A stretch of DNA of 21,258 nt. Origin: Candidatus Nanopelagicales bacterium (GTDB lineage: Bacteria; Actinomycetota; Actinomycetes; S36-B12). Position 1 is the first letter of the stretch, and every line of letters starts with the position of its first letter. Under the pieces are notes generated by a model. It made no database searches and was not told where the DNA came from. It worked only from the letters and a program-made list of their open reading frames with translations. The stretch covers positions 1-21,258 of the forward strand of contig JAURQC010000013.1 in assembly GCA_030836325.1 (NCBI GenBank), given 5' to 3'. The translations under genes and the position numbers were made by a program. Shown here piece after piece: positions 14,888 to 21,258 of the stretch.

Positions 14888-15661
14888 TCACACCTCCTTC
14901 AAGATTCTGGGTTCGAGTTTGCGGAAGACCAGGACGCCGGCGACGAAGATGACAACGCACAGGCCTAGCGAGATGCCGTAGCCGGTTGCACTCGAGGCTT
15001 CCTCGGGCCACCAGCCGATCCGATACAGACCCAGCACGCCAACGAGAGGATTTAACGACGCGATGAACTGAGCACTGGCGGGGATGTTGGAAACCGAGTA
15101 CAAAACCGGCGACAGATAGAACATCGCCCGCAGCACGATACGAACCAAGCGCGCCACGTCCGGGAAGACGACGGCAGCGGACGCAATCAGCAGCGAGAGC
15201 CCATACATCAAGAAGAACTGGACGATGATCGCCACCGGGAACAAAACGATCCACGGCCCGGGCAGGAATCCGGTCAAGACGATGCCGAGCAGGATCACCG
15301 GAAGCGAGAAGATGAACTCCACGAGCGAGACCAACATCGCCCGCAGCACCCACAACTGGGTTGGCAGAGTGCTGATCCGCAATTGGGTTCCCGTGCGCCG
15401 CCAGATTCGCGTCGCCGCTCCAACCCCTGTGCTGAACCACCACCACGGCAAGATCGCGACGGACAGGAACAGCAAGTACGGCTGCAGCCCGAGGGCGCGA
15501 GCTCCCAGGAGCACCGAGAAGACGAGCCACAACACGAGGGACATACCCAGGGGCTCGAGGAGGGTCCACAGATATCCGAGCCGAAAGCGCGTGTACTTCT
15601 TCTGGAGGTCCCGTAGGACCAACATTCGGAGCACCTGACGGTGCTCCCAGATAGAACGCAC
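14888..15661 (-). CDS. Wzm/TagG-like ABC transporter permease for polysaccharide or teichoic acid export
   Basis: 257 residues from GTG 15661. The frame is open to 16258, but that extension lies over the opposite gene and has no membrane-protein character. The start SIWEHRQVLRMLVLRDLQKK, then YTRFRLGYLWTLLEPLGMSL, is typical of ABC-2 type permeases of O-antigen, teichoic acid and galactan exporters. About six membrane helices follow, with the conserved ILPWWWFSTGV region (residues about 71-81) and a C-terminal helix ending FRKLEPRILKEV. It should flip a lipid-linked polymer across the membrane with the ATPase encoded 1 base downstream. As first gene of the minus-strand operon, it is divergent from the TagF-like gene, and its transcript may be leaderless. 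Confidence 0.9.
   Translation of the reverse strand: MRSIWEHRQVLRMLVLRDLQKKYTRFRLGYLWTLLEPLGMSLVLWLVFSVLLGARALGLQPYLLFLSVAILPWWWFSTGVGAATRIWRRTGTQLRISTLPTQLWVLRAMLVSLVEFIFSLPVILLGIVLTGFLPGPWIVLFPVAIIVQFFLMYGLSLLIASAAVVFPDVARLVRIVLRAMFYLSPVLYSVSNIPASAQFIASLNPLVGVLGLYRIGWWPEEASSATGYGISLGLCVVIFVAGVLVFRKLEPRILKEV
14891..14899 (-). promoter_or_regulatory. Perfect Shine-Dalgarno of the ATPase gene
   Basis: AAGGAGGTG on the minus strand encodes the last residues (K-E-V) of the permease and lies 4 bases before ATG 14886 (6 bases from the AAGGAGG core). It is the best SD seen in the window and implies strong translation of the degenerate ATPase. Confidence 0.85.
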
Positions 15662-15682
15662 GGCGTTTACGATAGGCCAACT
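15662..15682. promoter_or_regulatory. Overlapping divergent -10 elements in a 21-base intergenic region
   Basis: Only 21 bases lie between GTG 15661 (-) and GTG 15683 (+). TACGAT (15668-15673) is a TANNNT -10 box for the + strand, ending 9 bases before its GTG. The complement of 15669-15674 reads TATCGT, a TANNNT box for the - strand, ending exactly 7 bases before its GTG. Both suit leaderless transcripts starting at or near the start codons. No SD is visible in either direction. -35 elements would lie inside the opposite coding regions. Confidence 0.5.
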
Positions 15683-16948
15683 GTGTCCAACTCCCCCGCC
15701 ACCGACTCCTGGTTCCGTCGGCAAAGCAAGCGCGCCGCCCGGAGTCTGGCTCGCCGAATGCGTGAATTCGGTCAGGTGGAGCCCGAGGGTTTCGACCTGT
15801 CGAACGTCCCTAGCGCCGACGTTGCCCTGTACTTCCCCGACGGCCCACCAAAGCTCTATCAACTCACGCAATGGCTTCCCGTCTTCGAAGCCCAACAGGA
15901 CCTCACCACCATCGTGATCGTCCGCCAGGTCGATGCGTACAACGCACTGCGCGGCAAGACCAAGCTCAAAGTCATCCTCGTGCCGCGTTACGAGAACCTC
16001 ATGGCGCTGCTCGATCGGGCCGACTTTGGCGCAGTGGTCTACGTGAACAATGGGTGGACAAACTTCCAGGCGCTGTCCTTCCAGCGAGCCGTGCACATCC
16101 ATGTGAATCATGGTGAGAGCGACAAGATCTGCATGGTCAGCAACCAGGCAAAGGCGTACGACAAAGTTTTCGTTGCCGGACAGGCCGCCATCGAGCGCCA
16201 CGCTGCGGCCCTGGCGTGGTTCGACGACTCGCACCTGGTGCGCGTCGGTCGCCCGCAACTAGATCTCGACGTGGCTCCCGCGCTCTCAGCGACCACCCGC
16301 ACCACCATCACCTACGCACCCACCTGGGAAGGCGAGGACGACGCCAACAACTATTCCTCGGTCGACACGTACGGGGTGCGTATCGTCGAGGCCGCTCTCG
16401 CCCAACCCAACTCACGGGTCGTCTACAAGCCACATCCGAGGATCGCCGATTCTGACGACGACGCAATGCGCCACCAACACCAAGCCATCCTCAGAGCAAT
16501 CAAGTCAGCTTCCAGCGACGATCCCACCGCCGGTCACTCGATCCTCGATGGCGCCGACATGTTAGGTGTCATCCACAGCACGGACGTACTCATCTCCGAC
16601 GTCTCATCGGTGACTCTGGATTTTCTATACCTCAAGCCCGGAGCGCCGATAGTTCTCACCGACCGGCGCAGCAACCGAGCCGCGCTGCTCGCTGAATCAC
16701 CATTGGCGTCTGCATGCCACATCGTCGATGCATCCAGCATCGACAAATTGAGCACTGACCTCGCGGGGATCATGGCAAATGGCGAGAGCCCCGAGCGCCA
16801 AACGATGCGCGACCACTACTTCGGTGGACTCGAGCCAGGAGAGAGCACTAGGCGATTTTGGGACGAATTGCGCCGGGCAATCCAGGAGCACGATCAAGCC
16901 CTGCAATCATTGAGTCGGATCCGATCCGTCAGCGAGGGGACACCATGA
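15683..16948 (+). CDS. TagF-like CDP-glycerol/polyol-phosphate transferase (Glyphos_transf family)
   Basis: 421 residues from GTG 15683. The longer frame from 15641 would run through the divergent promoter region and into the opposite gene, so it is rejected. The motifs are those of the GT-B enzymes that add glycerol-phosphate or ribitol-phosphate units. They are HGES with His143 (IHVNHGESDKI), YAPTWEGEDD (211-220), YKPHPR with His251 and ADMLGVIHSTDVLISDVSSV then TLDFLY (291-315), which match the TagF HGxxxK, APT.., THP and DVLITDYSS positions. It lacks a transmembrane helix and probably acts at the inner membrane face. The substrate could be CDP-glycerol, CDP-ribitol or another CDP-polyol. 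It overlaps the nucleotidyltransferase gene by ATGA (16945-16948), which suggests that the second enzyme makes its donor. Confidence 0.87.
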   Translation: MSNSPATDSWFRRQSKRAARSLARRMREFGQVEPEGFDLSNVPSADVALYFPDGPPKLYQLTQWLPVFEAQQDLTTIVIVRQVDAYNALRGKTKLKVILVPRYENLMALLDRADFGAVVYVNNGWTNFQALSFQRAVHIHVNHGESDKICMVSNQAKAYDKVFVAGQAAIERHAAALAWFDDSHLVRVGRPQLDLDVAPALSATTRTTITYAPTWEGEDDANNYSSVDTYGVRIVEAALAQPNSRVVYKPHPRIADSDDDAMRHQHQAILRAIKSASSDDPTAGHSILDGADMLGVIHSTDVLISDVSSVTLDFLYLKPGAPIVLTDRRSNRAALLAESPLASACHIVDASSIDKLSTDLAGIMANGESPERQTMRDHYFGGLEPGESTRRFWDELRRAIQEHDQALQSLSRIRSVSEGTP

Positions 16949-17637
16949 TCATCCAGGCAGTCATCCTCGCCGCGGGCATGGGCACCCGACTCGGCCGGCC
17001 GTTCCCGAAGCCCTTGACTCCGCTCAGCGACGGGCGAACGATCATGCAGCAGCAAATGGACAACCTGCAGCAGACGTTTGGGGAGGATCTGCGGATCACC
17101 ACCGTCGTGGGATTCAAGCTCGATCTAATCCTCGAAGCTTTCCCGGACGTCAGCTACATCTACAACGAGGCCTACGACCAAACCAACACCAACCGAAGCC
17201 TGTTGAAAGCATTGCGCCTTTCGACCGAGGGTGGCGTGCTCTGGATGAACGGCGACGTCGTCTTCGATCCAGCGGTGTTGGCGAAGGTCAGTGAGCTAAT
17301 GGAGTCCGACCGCAGTTTCATCTGTGTCAACACCGCCGCCGTTGGTGAAGAGGAAGTCAAGTACACCGTCGACCACGATGGCTACGTGGCCGAACTCTCT
17401 AAGCAGGTTGTGAACGCCAAGGGCGAGGCCGTGGGCATCAACTTCGTTAGTTCAACCGACAAGGCTGCACTGATCCATCGACTGATTGAGTGTGCCGAGG
17501 GCGACTACTTCGAGCGCGGCATCGAGCTGGCGATCGAGAACGACGGCATGAAGGTTGAGCCTGTCGATATCGGCGAATTCTTTGCGGTCGAGGTCGATTT
17601 CGAAGAAGACCTGACGCGAGCAAACGAGCACCTGTAG
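16945..17637 (+). CDS. LicC-like nucleotidyltransferase (probably CDP-alcohol or CDP-polyol forming)
   Basis: 230 residues from ATG 16945 with GAGGGG just upstream; the longer frame from 16858 would overlap the previous gene by 91 bases. It has the nucleotidyltransferase loop AVILAAGMGTRLGRPFPKPL (5-24), NEAYDQTNTNRSLLKALR (74-91), metal-binding WMNGDVVFD (100-108) and a C-terminal EFFAVEVDFEEDLTRA. Length and the NTNRSL and VEVDFEEDL motifs resemble LicC-type phosphocholine cytidylyltransferases more than sugar-1-P enzymes. Coupling to a TagF-like gene and nearby CDP-alcohol phosphotransferases make a CDP-polyol or CDP-alcohol product likely (inference). A sugar-nucleotide product cannot be excluded. 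Its stop is 25 bases from the stop of the converging GT4 gene. Confidence 0.83.
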   Translation: MIIQAVILAAGMGTRLGRPFPKPLTPLSDGRTIMQQQMDNLQQTFGEDLRITTVVGFKLDLILEAFPDVSYIYNEAYDQTNTNRSLLKALRLSTEGGVLWMNGDVVFDPAVLAKVSELMESDRSFICVNTAAVGEEEVKYTVDHDGYVAELSKQVVNAKGEAVGINFVSSTDKAALIHRLIECAEGDYFERGIELAIENDGMKVEPVDIGEFFAVEVDFEEDLTRANEHL

Positions 17638-17662
17638 GTCGAGCCCCTGTACTTCGAAAGCC

Positions 17663-18796
17663 CTAGCGCAAGGCCTGAGCGATCACGTCCTCCCACTGAT
17701 TCATGATCGCTTCCAGGCGGTAGCGCGCCATCGCCTCCCGCCCTCGCTCTCCCGCGGAGCGTCGCCACTGCTTATTGCTGATCGCGCGATCGAGCGCCCG
17801 CGCCAAGGCGCGCGAATCGTTACGCACAGTCAGCGAGCCCCAGTCGCCCACCAGTTGCCTCACGCCGCTGGAACAGTCGGTGGCCACGACGGGAACACCA
17901 CAGGCTTGAGCCTCGGCGAGCACGAGCGGTAGGCCTTCGGTGCGAGACGGCAGCGCCAGAAGATCGGCGGCCCGCAGTACGCCGTACGGGTCGGTGGTTG
18001 GCTCGAGCCATTCGATGCGATCAGCACCCGCGAGTTGGGCGGCCTGTTCTTGCAAGGCTTCAACGTCTGGACCGGTACCCACGATCTGCAGTCGCCAGCC
18101 TCGATGAAGGTCAGCGACGAGACTCCAGGCGTCGATCAAGAGATCTACGCCCTTTTCCTGGGACAGCCGACCGAGGTACACCAGGGTGCCACTGGACATC
18201 GTGTCGGACTCGACTTCATGCGTTGCGACCTCCGATGGCCAGAACGCCAACGGATTCGGCATTGAGACCACGTTGTTCAATCCAGCGCGGGTGAAAGCGG
18301 CAGCATCCTCGTCAGTCAATGCCGTGAACAACGGCACTGGCCCATAGGACCGCAGGATGCGACCGAGGTCCCTTCCAGCGGCGGCCGCGGCATAGGCACC
18401 GTGGTACTGGCCGATCACGGTCCATCGATCACGAACGTCCGGACTCACAGCCCCGAGAGCATCAGCGAGGATCTCCATCGCCCAGACCTGAGCCGTGATG
18501 ATGATCGCGCGACCGCTCTCCTGCGACCGCAGAATCTCCGTCATTCCGGCAACTGCTTCCTTGCGCAATTGCGCACGGCTCCGCTCAGTCTGGGTGGTTT
18601 TCTTCGGCCACACGTGTGACATCAGCACCCTGGTGTCGTAGGAACCTTCGAAATCATGCGCTGGCTCAAATGGTGTGATTCCCACAGCCAAGACGTCGTG
18701 TCCGCGCTCGTGGAAACCGTCGGCAAGGACCCGGACTACTCGCTGGGCGCCACCGAGCTCGTCGATGTTGTTGGCACACAACACGATTCGCGTCAT
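17663..18796 (-). CDS. Family 4 (GT-B) glycosyltransferase
   Basis: 377 residues. The N-terminal Gly-rich loop is NIDELGGAQRVVRVLADGFH (10-29). The C-terminal donor domain has LVYLGRLSQEKGVDLLIDAW (205-224, R210 and K215 for the nucleotide phosphates), LQIVGTGPD and SRTEGLPLVLAEAQACGVPV (284-303). The two Glu of the E-x7-E motif are E287 and E295. It is a retaining transferase acting in the cytoplasm on an NDP-sugar; donor and acceptor are not predictable. The start ATG overlaps the stop of the GT2 fusion (ATGA, 18793-18796), and GGCGGAG upstream can act as SD. Third gene of a coupled minus-strand run of glycosyltransferases. Confidence 0.9.
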   Translation of the reverse strand: MTRIVLCANNIDELGGAQRVVRVLADGFHERGHDVLAVGITPFEPAHDFEGSYDTRVLMSHVWPKKTTQTERSRAQLRKEAVAGMTEILRSQESGRAIIITAQVWAMEILADALGAVSPDVRDRWTVIGQYHGAYAAAAAGRDLGRILRSYGPVPLFTALTDEDAAAFTRAGLNNVVSMPNPLAFWPSEVATHEVESDTMSSGTLVYLGRLSQEKGVDLLIDAWSLVADLHRGWRLQIVGTGPDVEALQEQAAQLAGADRIEWLEPTTDPYGVLRAADLLALPSRTEGLPLVLAEAQACGVPVVATDCSSGVRQLVGDWGSLTVRNDSRALARALDRAISNKQWRRSAGERGREAMARYRLEAIMNQWEDVIAQALR

Positions 18797-20907
18797 GCGG
18801 ACTCCGCCAGTGCACGTCGGACGGCTTCAGCCAATTCCACCGTGGTTCGCACCACGGGATAGCCCTCGGGCAAATCCGGCAGCAGATACCGGCCAGCGCC
18901 GTCGTCCGGTCGAAAGACGATCGATGGACCTGTGATGTCGATGAACGACGGATCATCGGTGACGATCAGTTGCGCCTCGCTCACCACATCACCCAAGGGC
19001 AGTGCGCGGGCGTCGCATATCGAACCCCATAGACGCGTCGGCACAGACTCGTTCACATCTCCTGCCACAGCGAGGTAGCAGGCATCGACCATGAGCTCGT
19101 CCCACTTGGTGAGGTCAAGGGGCCAGGGCCTCGGGCCACCGGCCGATGGCGCCGGAAGATAGGCAACGAGTGGTCGGTTCGTAACGAGGTCCACCGATCC
19201 GGGCAGCAAAGCGTTGCGAGCCCGATACAACTCCTCGCTCGATCCCGGAAGGCGTCGACGAGCGGCGTGGCTGGCCCTGCGACCCCACGCGACCGGCCCA
19301 CTGGCCAATCCCCCGGGCTGCCAGCCAACGGATGCGCGCTCACCCAACAACAACTGTGCACCTGCGGGGCGATCGGCGAAAGCAACGCTGGGCATCGGAA
19401 CGAAGACGTTGTCCACGTCCACCCCGGGAGCTCGGATAACGGTCGTATTGACCTCAGACCCGTGTGTCAGGCGCACACCAAGCGAACCCTTGTCCGGCTT
19501 CATCAGCGGGCGCTGGATGTGGGCAGTGACCTGTCCAGCGCCGTGCCAGCGCACGCGACCAGCTCCGTCCTTACCACTCGCCGTGAGCGGAAGGGACGCG
19601 ATGACCGTTCCCATCCGATCGGTCCACACCAGGTGCGCGGCAATGTCTAATCCGACGTCCGATCTGAGATCCGACGCGAAGTCAGTGGTGTCCACAGTCA
19701 CGCTAACCCGGGCTCGAGAAACCGAGATCTCTCGGAGTTCATGGAAGTAGCGACGCACCGAGAACGGCATGTCCAGCAACTTCAGGTGCGAGACATCCAG
19801 CCATTCGCGCTCATCTCGCCCCAGCACTTCTCGATCCCCGGGGGAACGCCAGTAGTCGCGCGCGTTGGCTTCCCATTCATCACGAACGACGACGGTGTCC
19901 ACCACCGACGCCCATCGCTCCCACCGCATCGAGCGCCGCAGCAGATCAAGATCATCAACGAGCAGCGCGTAGCAGGCGACACGCAACGCTGGTCGCAGGT
20001 GCTCGAAGGCACGCGTATCCACCGTCGCGACGTAGTCGCGGAAGATCTCGGCTGTCTGCTGAGCAGCGACCACATCGGGGTTCTCTCCGATAGCCGAGAG
20101 ATAGAGGTACCCTTCGTGGCGAAGGAACTTGATGGCCTTGGCCAGCCGCAAGTCATCAGTCGAATCAGCCAGCAGTTCATCCATCTGGCGGTTGATAGCG
20201 ATTCGATCCACGACATTGCGCATTTGCATTCGACCCTGCGTAATCGAGGCTTCCTCTGCCATGCGATCGACATTCCAGATGTAAACGCTGGCTTGGATCA
20301 CCCCGATGCGTTCAGCCGCCAGAAAACAGCGCAACGTGAAGACCTGGTCTTCGAACAGCAACCCGGGCGGGAAACCGATCTCGTTCTCAACCAGAAAAGA
20401 ACGCCGGTAGATCTTGTTCACGCTGATGGTGTCGTACAGAAGATCCGGCTCTTCGTCGAGTCCGGTCACCACACGGTCACACGAATGCAGTTCTGGTCGC
20501 CACTTCTTGTCCCGATCACGCTTCACGTCATGTCGCACGGCCGTTCCGCACACGAGATCGGCGTCCCATTGCTCTGCGTAGCGCAGCAAGGTGGCGCATG
20601 CGTGGAGTTCGTACTCATCGTCAGAGTCGCAGAACATGACCCACGGTGCGCTCGCGACGGCGAGTCCGTCGTTGCGAGGGGCGCTGCATCCTCCGGAGTT
20701 CTCGCCGCGCCTTATGAAGCGAATGCGTGAATCACCGGCAGCGATGGATTCGACGATCTCAGCCGTCGCATCCGTGGAGGCGTCGTCGACAACGATGATC
20801 TCGATGGAGCGAAGTGTCTGTCGGCGAAGCGAATCCAGAGCCCGCGTGATCCGCGCTGCATCGTTGTAACCGATCAGCACGACGCTGACGTAAGGATCTT
20901 CACTCAT
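18793..20907 (-). CDS. GT2 glycosyltransferase fused to a shortened TagF-like C-terminal domain
   Basis: 704 residues. Residues 1-210 are a GT-A domain: YVSVVLIGYNDAARITRALD, VVDDASTD (39-46), GGCSAPRNDG (72-81), metal site FCDSDDEYE (92-100) and LLFEDQVFTLR (183-193), with likely catalytic D187. About 220-390 is helical linker. About 395-510 is a beta-rich section (ARVSVTVDTTDF, VRLTHGSEVNTTVIRAP). The last 150 residues resemble the C-terminal half of CDP-glycerol glycerophosphotransferases: PLVAYLPAPSAGG (APTWR position), AQLIVTDDPSFIDITGPSIV (DVLITDYSS position) and a VVRTTVELAEAV ending. The HGxP part is absent and the THP/HPN His is not seen (AVAGDVNES). Related actinobacterial bifunctional GT2/glycerophosphotransferase proteins are longer. 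The GT2 half is probably active, while the tail may only bind acceptor or partner. Confidence 0.85.
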   Translation of the reverse strand: MSEDPYVSVVLIGYNDAARITRALDSLRRQTLRSIEIIVVDDASTDATAEIVESIAAGDSRIRFIRRGENSGGCSAPRNDGLAVASAPWVMFCDSDDEYELHACATLLRYAEQWDADLVCGTAVRHDVKRDRDKKWRPELHSCDRVVTGLDEEPDLLYDTISVNKIYRRSFLVENEIGFPPGLLFEDQVFTLRCFLAAERIGVIQASVYIWNVDRMAEEASITQGRMQMRNVVDRIAINRQMDELLADSTDDLRLAKAIKFLRHEGYLYLSAIGENPDVVAAQQTAEIFRDYVATVDTRAFEHLRPALRVACYALLVDDLDLLRRSMRWERWASVVDTVVVRDEWEANARDYWRSPGDREVLGRDEREWLDVSHLKLLDMPFSVRRYFHELREISVSRARVSVTVDTTDFASDLRSDVGLDIAAHLVWTDRMGTVIASLPLTASGKDGAGRVRWHGAGQVTAHIQRPLMKPDKGSLGVRLTHGSEVNTTVIRAPGVDVDNVFVPMPSVAFADRPAGAQLLLGERASVGWQPGGLASGPVAWGRRASHAARRRLPGSSEELYRARNALLPGSVDLVTNRPLVAYLPAPSAGGPRPWPLDLTKWDELMVDACYLAVAGDVNESVPTRLWGSICDARALPLGDVVSEAQLIVTDDPSFIDITGPSIVFRPDDGAGRYLLPDLPEGYPVVRTTVELAEAVRRALAESA

Positions 20908-21258
20908 CGACTGCCCCGCAACGCGTGCGCCTGTGTGATGAGGACTTCGGCTCGAGCATCAAAAGAGTGCTCGCGTGCAACTCGCTCGGCAGCGGCACGT
21001 CGCGCATTCGCGTCCGGAAACACGTCTTCGATCGGTGCCTGCAGAAGATCCACGAGTCCATCTTCGTCGTCGTAGATGACAACGGCGTCGCCGAACACAT
21101 CCGTCAAGCCCTCAGCGCGATCACTGAGGACCCGAGTTCCGGTAGCGACTGCGTCGAACAGTCGATTGCTGAGGAATCCATCGGCTGCCATCTCTGGATG
21201 GTGATCGTTCAACACGATCCCGGCCGATGCGTACACAGCCGGAAGATCGTCGTTCGCG
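20904..21258 (-). CDS. Glycosyltransferase C-terminal part (Glyco_trans_1_2/CgeB-like), truncated by the window
   Basis: The frame is open at the window end, so the N-terminus lies beyond 21258. The visible 117 residues begin ANDDLPAVYASAGIVLNDHH and continue PEMAADGFLSNRLFDAVATG, TRVLSDRAEGLTDVFGDAVV. This is the donor-binding half of a GT-B enzyme of the kind annotated as glycosyl transferases group 1 subtype 2. The codon at 21234-21236 is an internal GTG, not the start. Its stop overlaps the GT2 fusion start (ATGA, 20904-20907), so it belongs to the same operon. Confidence 0.8.
   Translation of the reverse strand, partial: ANDDLPAVYASAGIVLNDHHPEMAADGFLSNRLFDAVATGTRVLSDRAEGLTDVFGDAVVIYDDEDGLVDLLQAPIEDVFPDANARRAAAERVAREHSFDARAEVLITQAHALRGSR

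Noticed and set aside
15662..16258. N-terminal extension of the permease frame up to 16258 on the minus strand
   Set aside because: It lies opposite the TagF-like gene, has no membrane or signal character, and Wzm-type permeases begin just before the LVLRDL motif. The GTG at 15661 fits better.
17638..17662. Terminator between the converging nucleotidyltransferase and GT4 genes
   Set aside because: The 25 bases contain only the short palindrome TTCGAA; no stem with a T-tract is seen.

Overview
The window is GC-rich, densely coded actinobacterial chromosome. Three things suggest this: a two-domain FbiB-type F420 ligase, a TIGR03089-like protein (a family largely confined to Actinomycetota), and a gene order (fbiB, mannose-1-P guanylyltransferase, TIGR03089, LytR-CpsA-Psr protein, glycosyltransferase) that recalls the Rv3262-Rv3268 neighbourhood of mycobacteria. 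Many genes are coupled by ATGA/GTGA overlaps and several lack a Shine-Dalgarno site, as is common in actinobacteria. I cannot name a genus. I saw no rRNA, tRNA, CRISPR array, insertion sequence or phage gene.

Layout. (1) Positions 1-2315 (+): the end of a membrane protein with PH-like (DUF304/YdbT-type) domains, coupled to fbiB for coenzyme F420 polyglutamylation. (2) 2348-3424 (-): GDP-mannose pyrophosphorylase-like gene, divergent from a TIGR03089 gene (3475-4161, +). (3) 4158-7670 (-): a large secreted wall hydrolase with an N-acetylmuramoyl-L-alanine amidase (PGRP) domain, a FlgD-like Ig domain, a SpoIID domain and two C-terminal basic repeats. Its stop codon overlaps that of the TIGR03089 gene. 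(4) 7671-7965: a 295-base divergent regulatory region with an inverted repeat and a possible structured leader. (5) 7966-9399 (+): LCP ligase. (6) 9496-15661 (-): a six-gene cell-wall glycopolymer operon, in transcription order Wzm-like permease, Wzt-like ATPase, sulfotransferase, a large CDP-alcohol phosphotransferase fusion, a second CDP-alcohol phosphotransferase, and a family 2 glycosyltransferase. (7) 15683-17637 (+): TagF-like polyol-phosphate transferase coupled to a LicC-like nucleotidyltransferase, divergent from the operon with only 21 bases between start codons. (8) 17663-21258 (-): a GT4 glycosyltransferase, a GT2/TagF-like fusion and the end of another glycosyltransferase, all coupled.

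How they may work together (inference): a nucleotidyltransferase makes an activated alcohol (probably CDP-X). CDP-alcohol phosphotransferases and TagF-like enzymes place phosphodiester-linked units on a lipid or glycan acceptor. Glycosyltransferases and a sulfotransferase decorate it, the Wzm/Wzt-type transporter exports it, and the LCP protein attaches it to peptidoglycan. The amidase/SpoIID protein remodels the wall. The polymer would be a teichoic-acid-like, possibly sulfated glycopolymer.

The most unusual points are an ABC ATPase that has lost nearly every catalytic motif while keeping an ideal ribosome binding site, a CDP-alcohol phosphotransferase with His in place of the last motif Asp, a second one fused to a degenerate nucleotidyltransferase-like domain, a GT2 protein with a shrunken TagF-like tail, and a SpoIID domain whose signature motifs come in swapped order.
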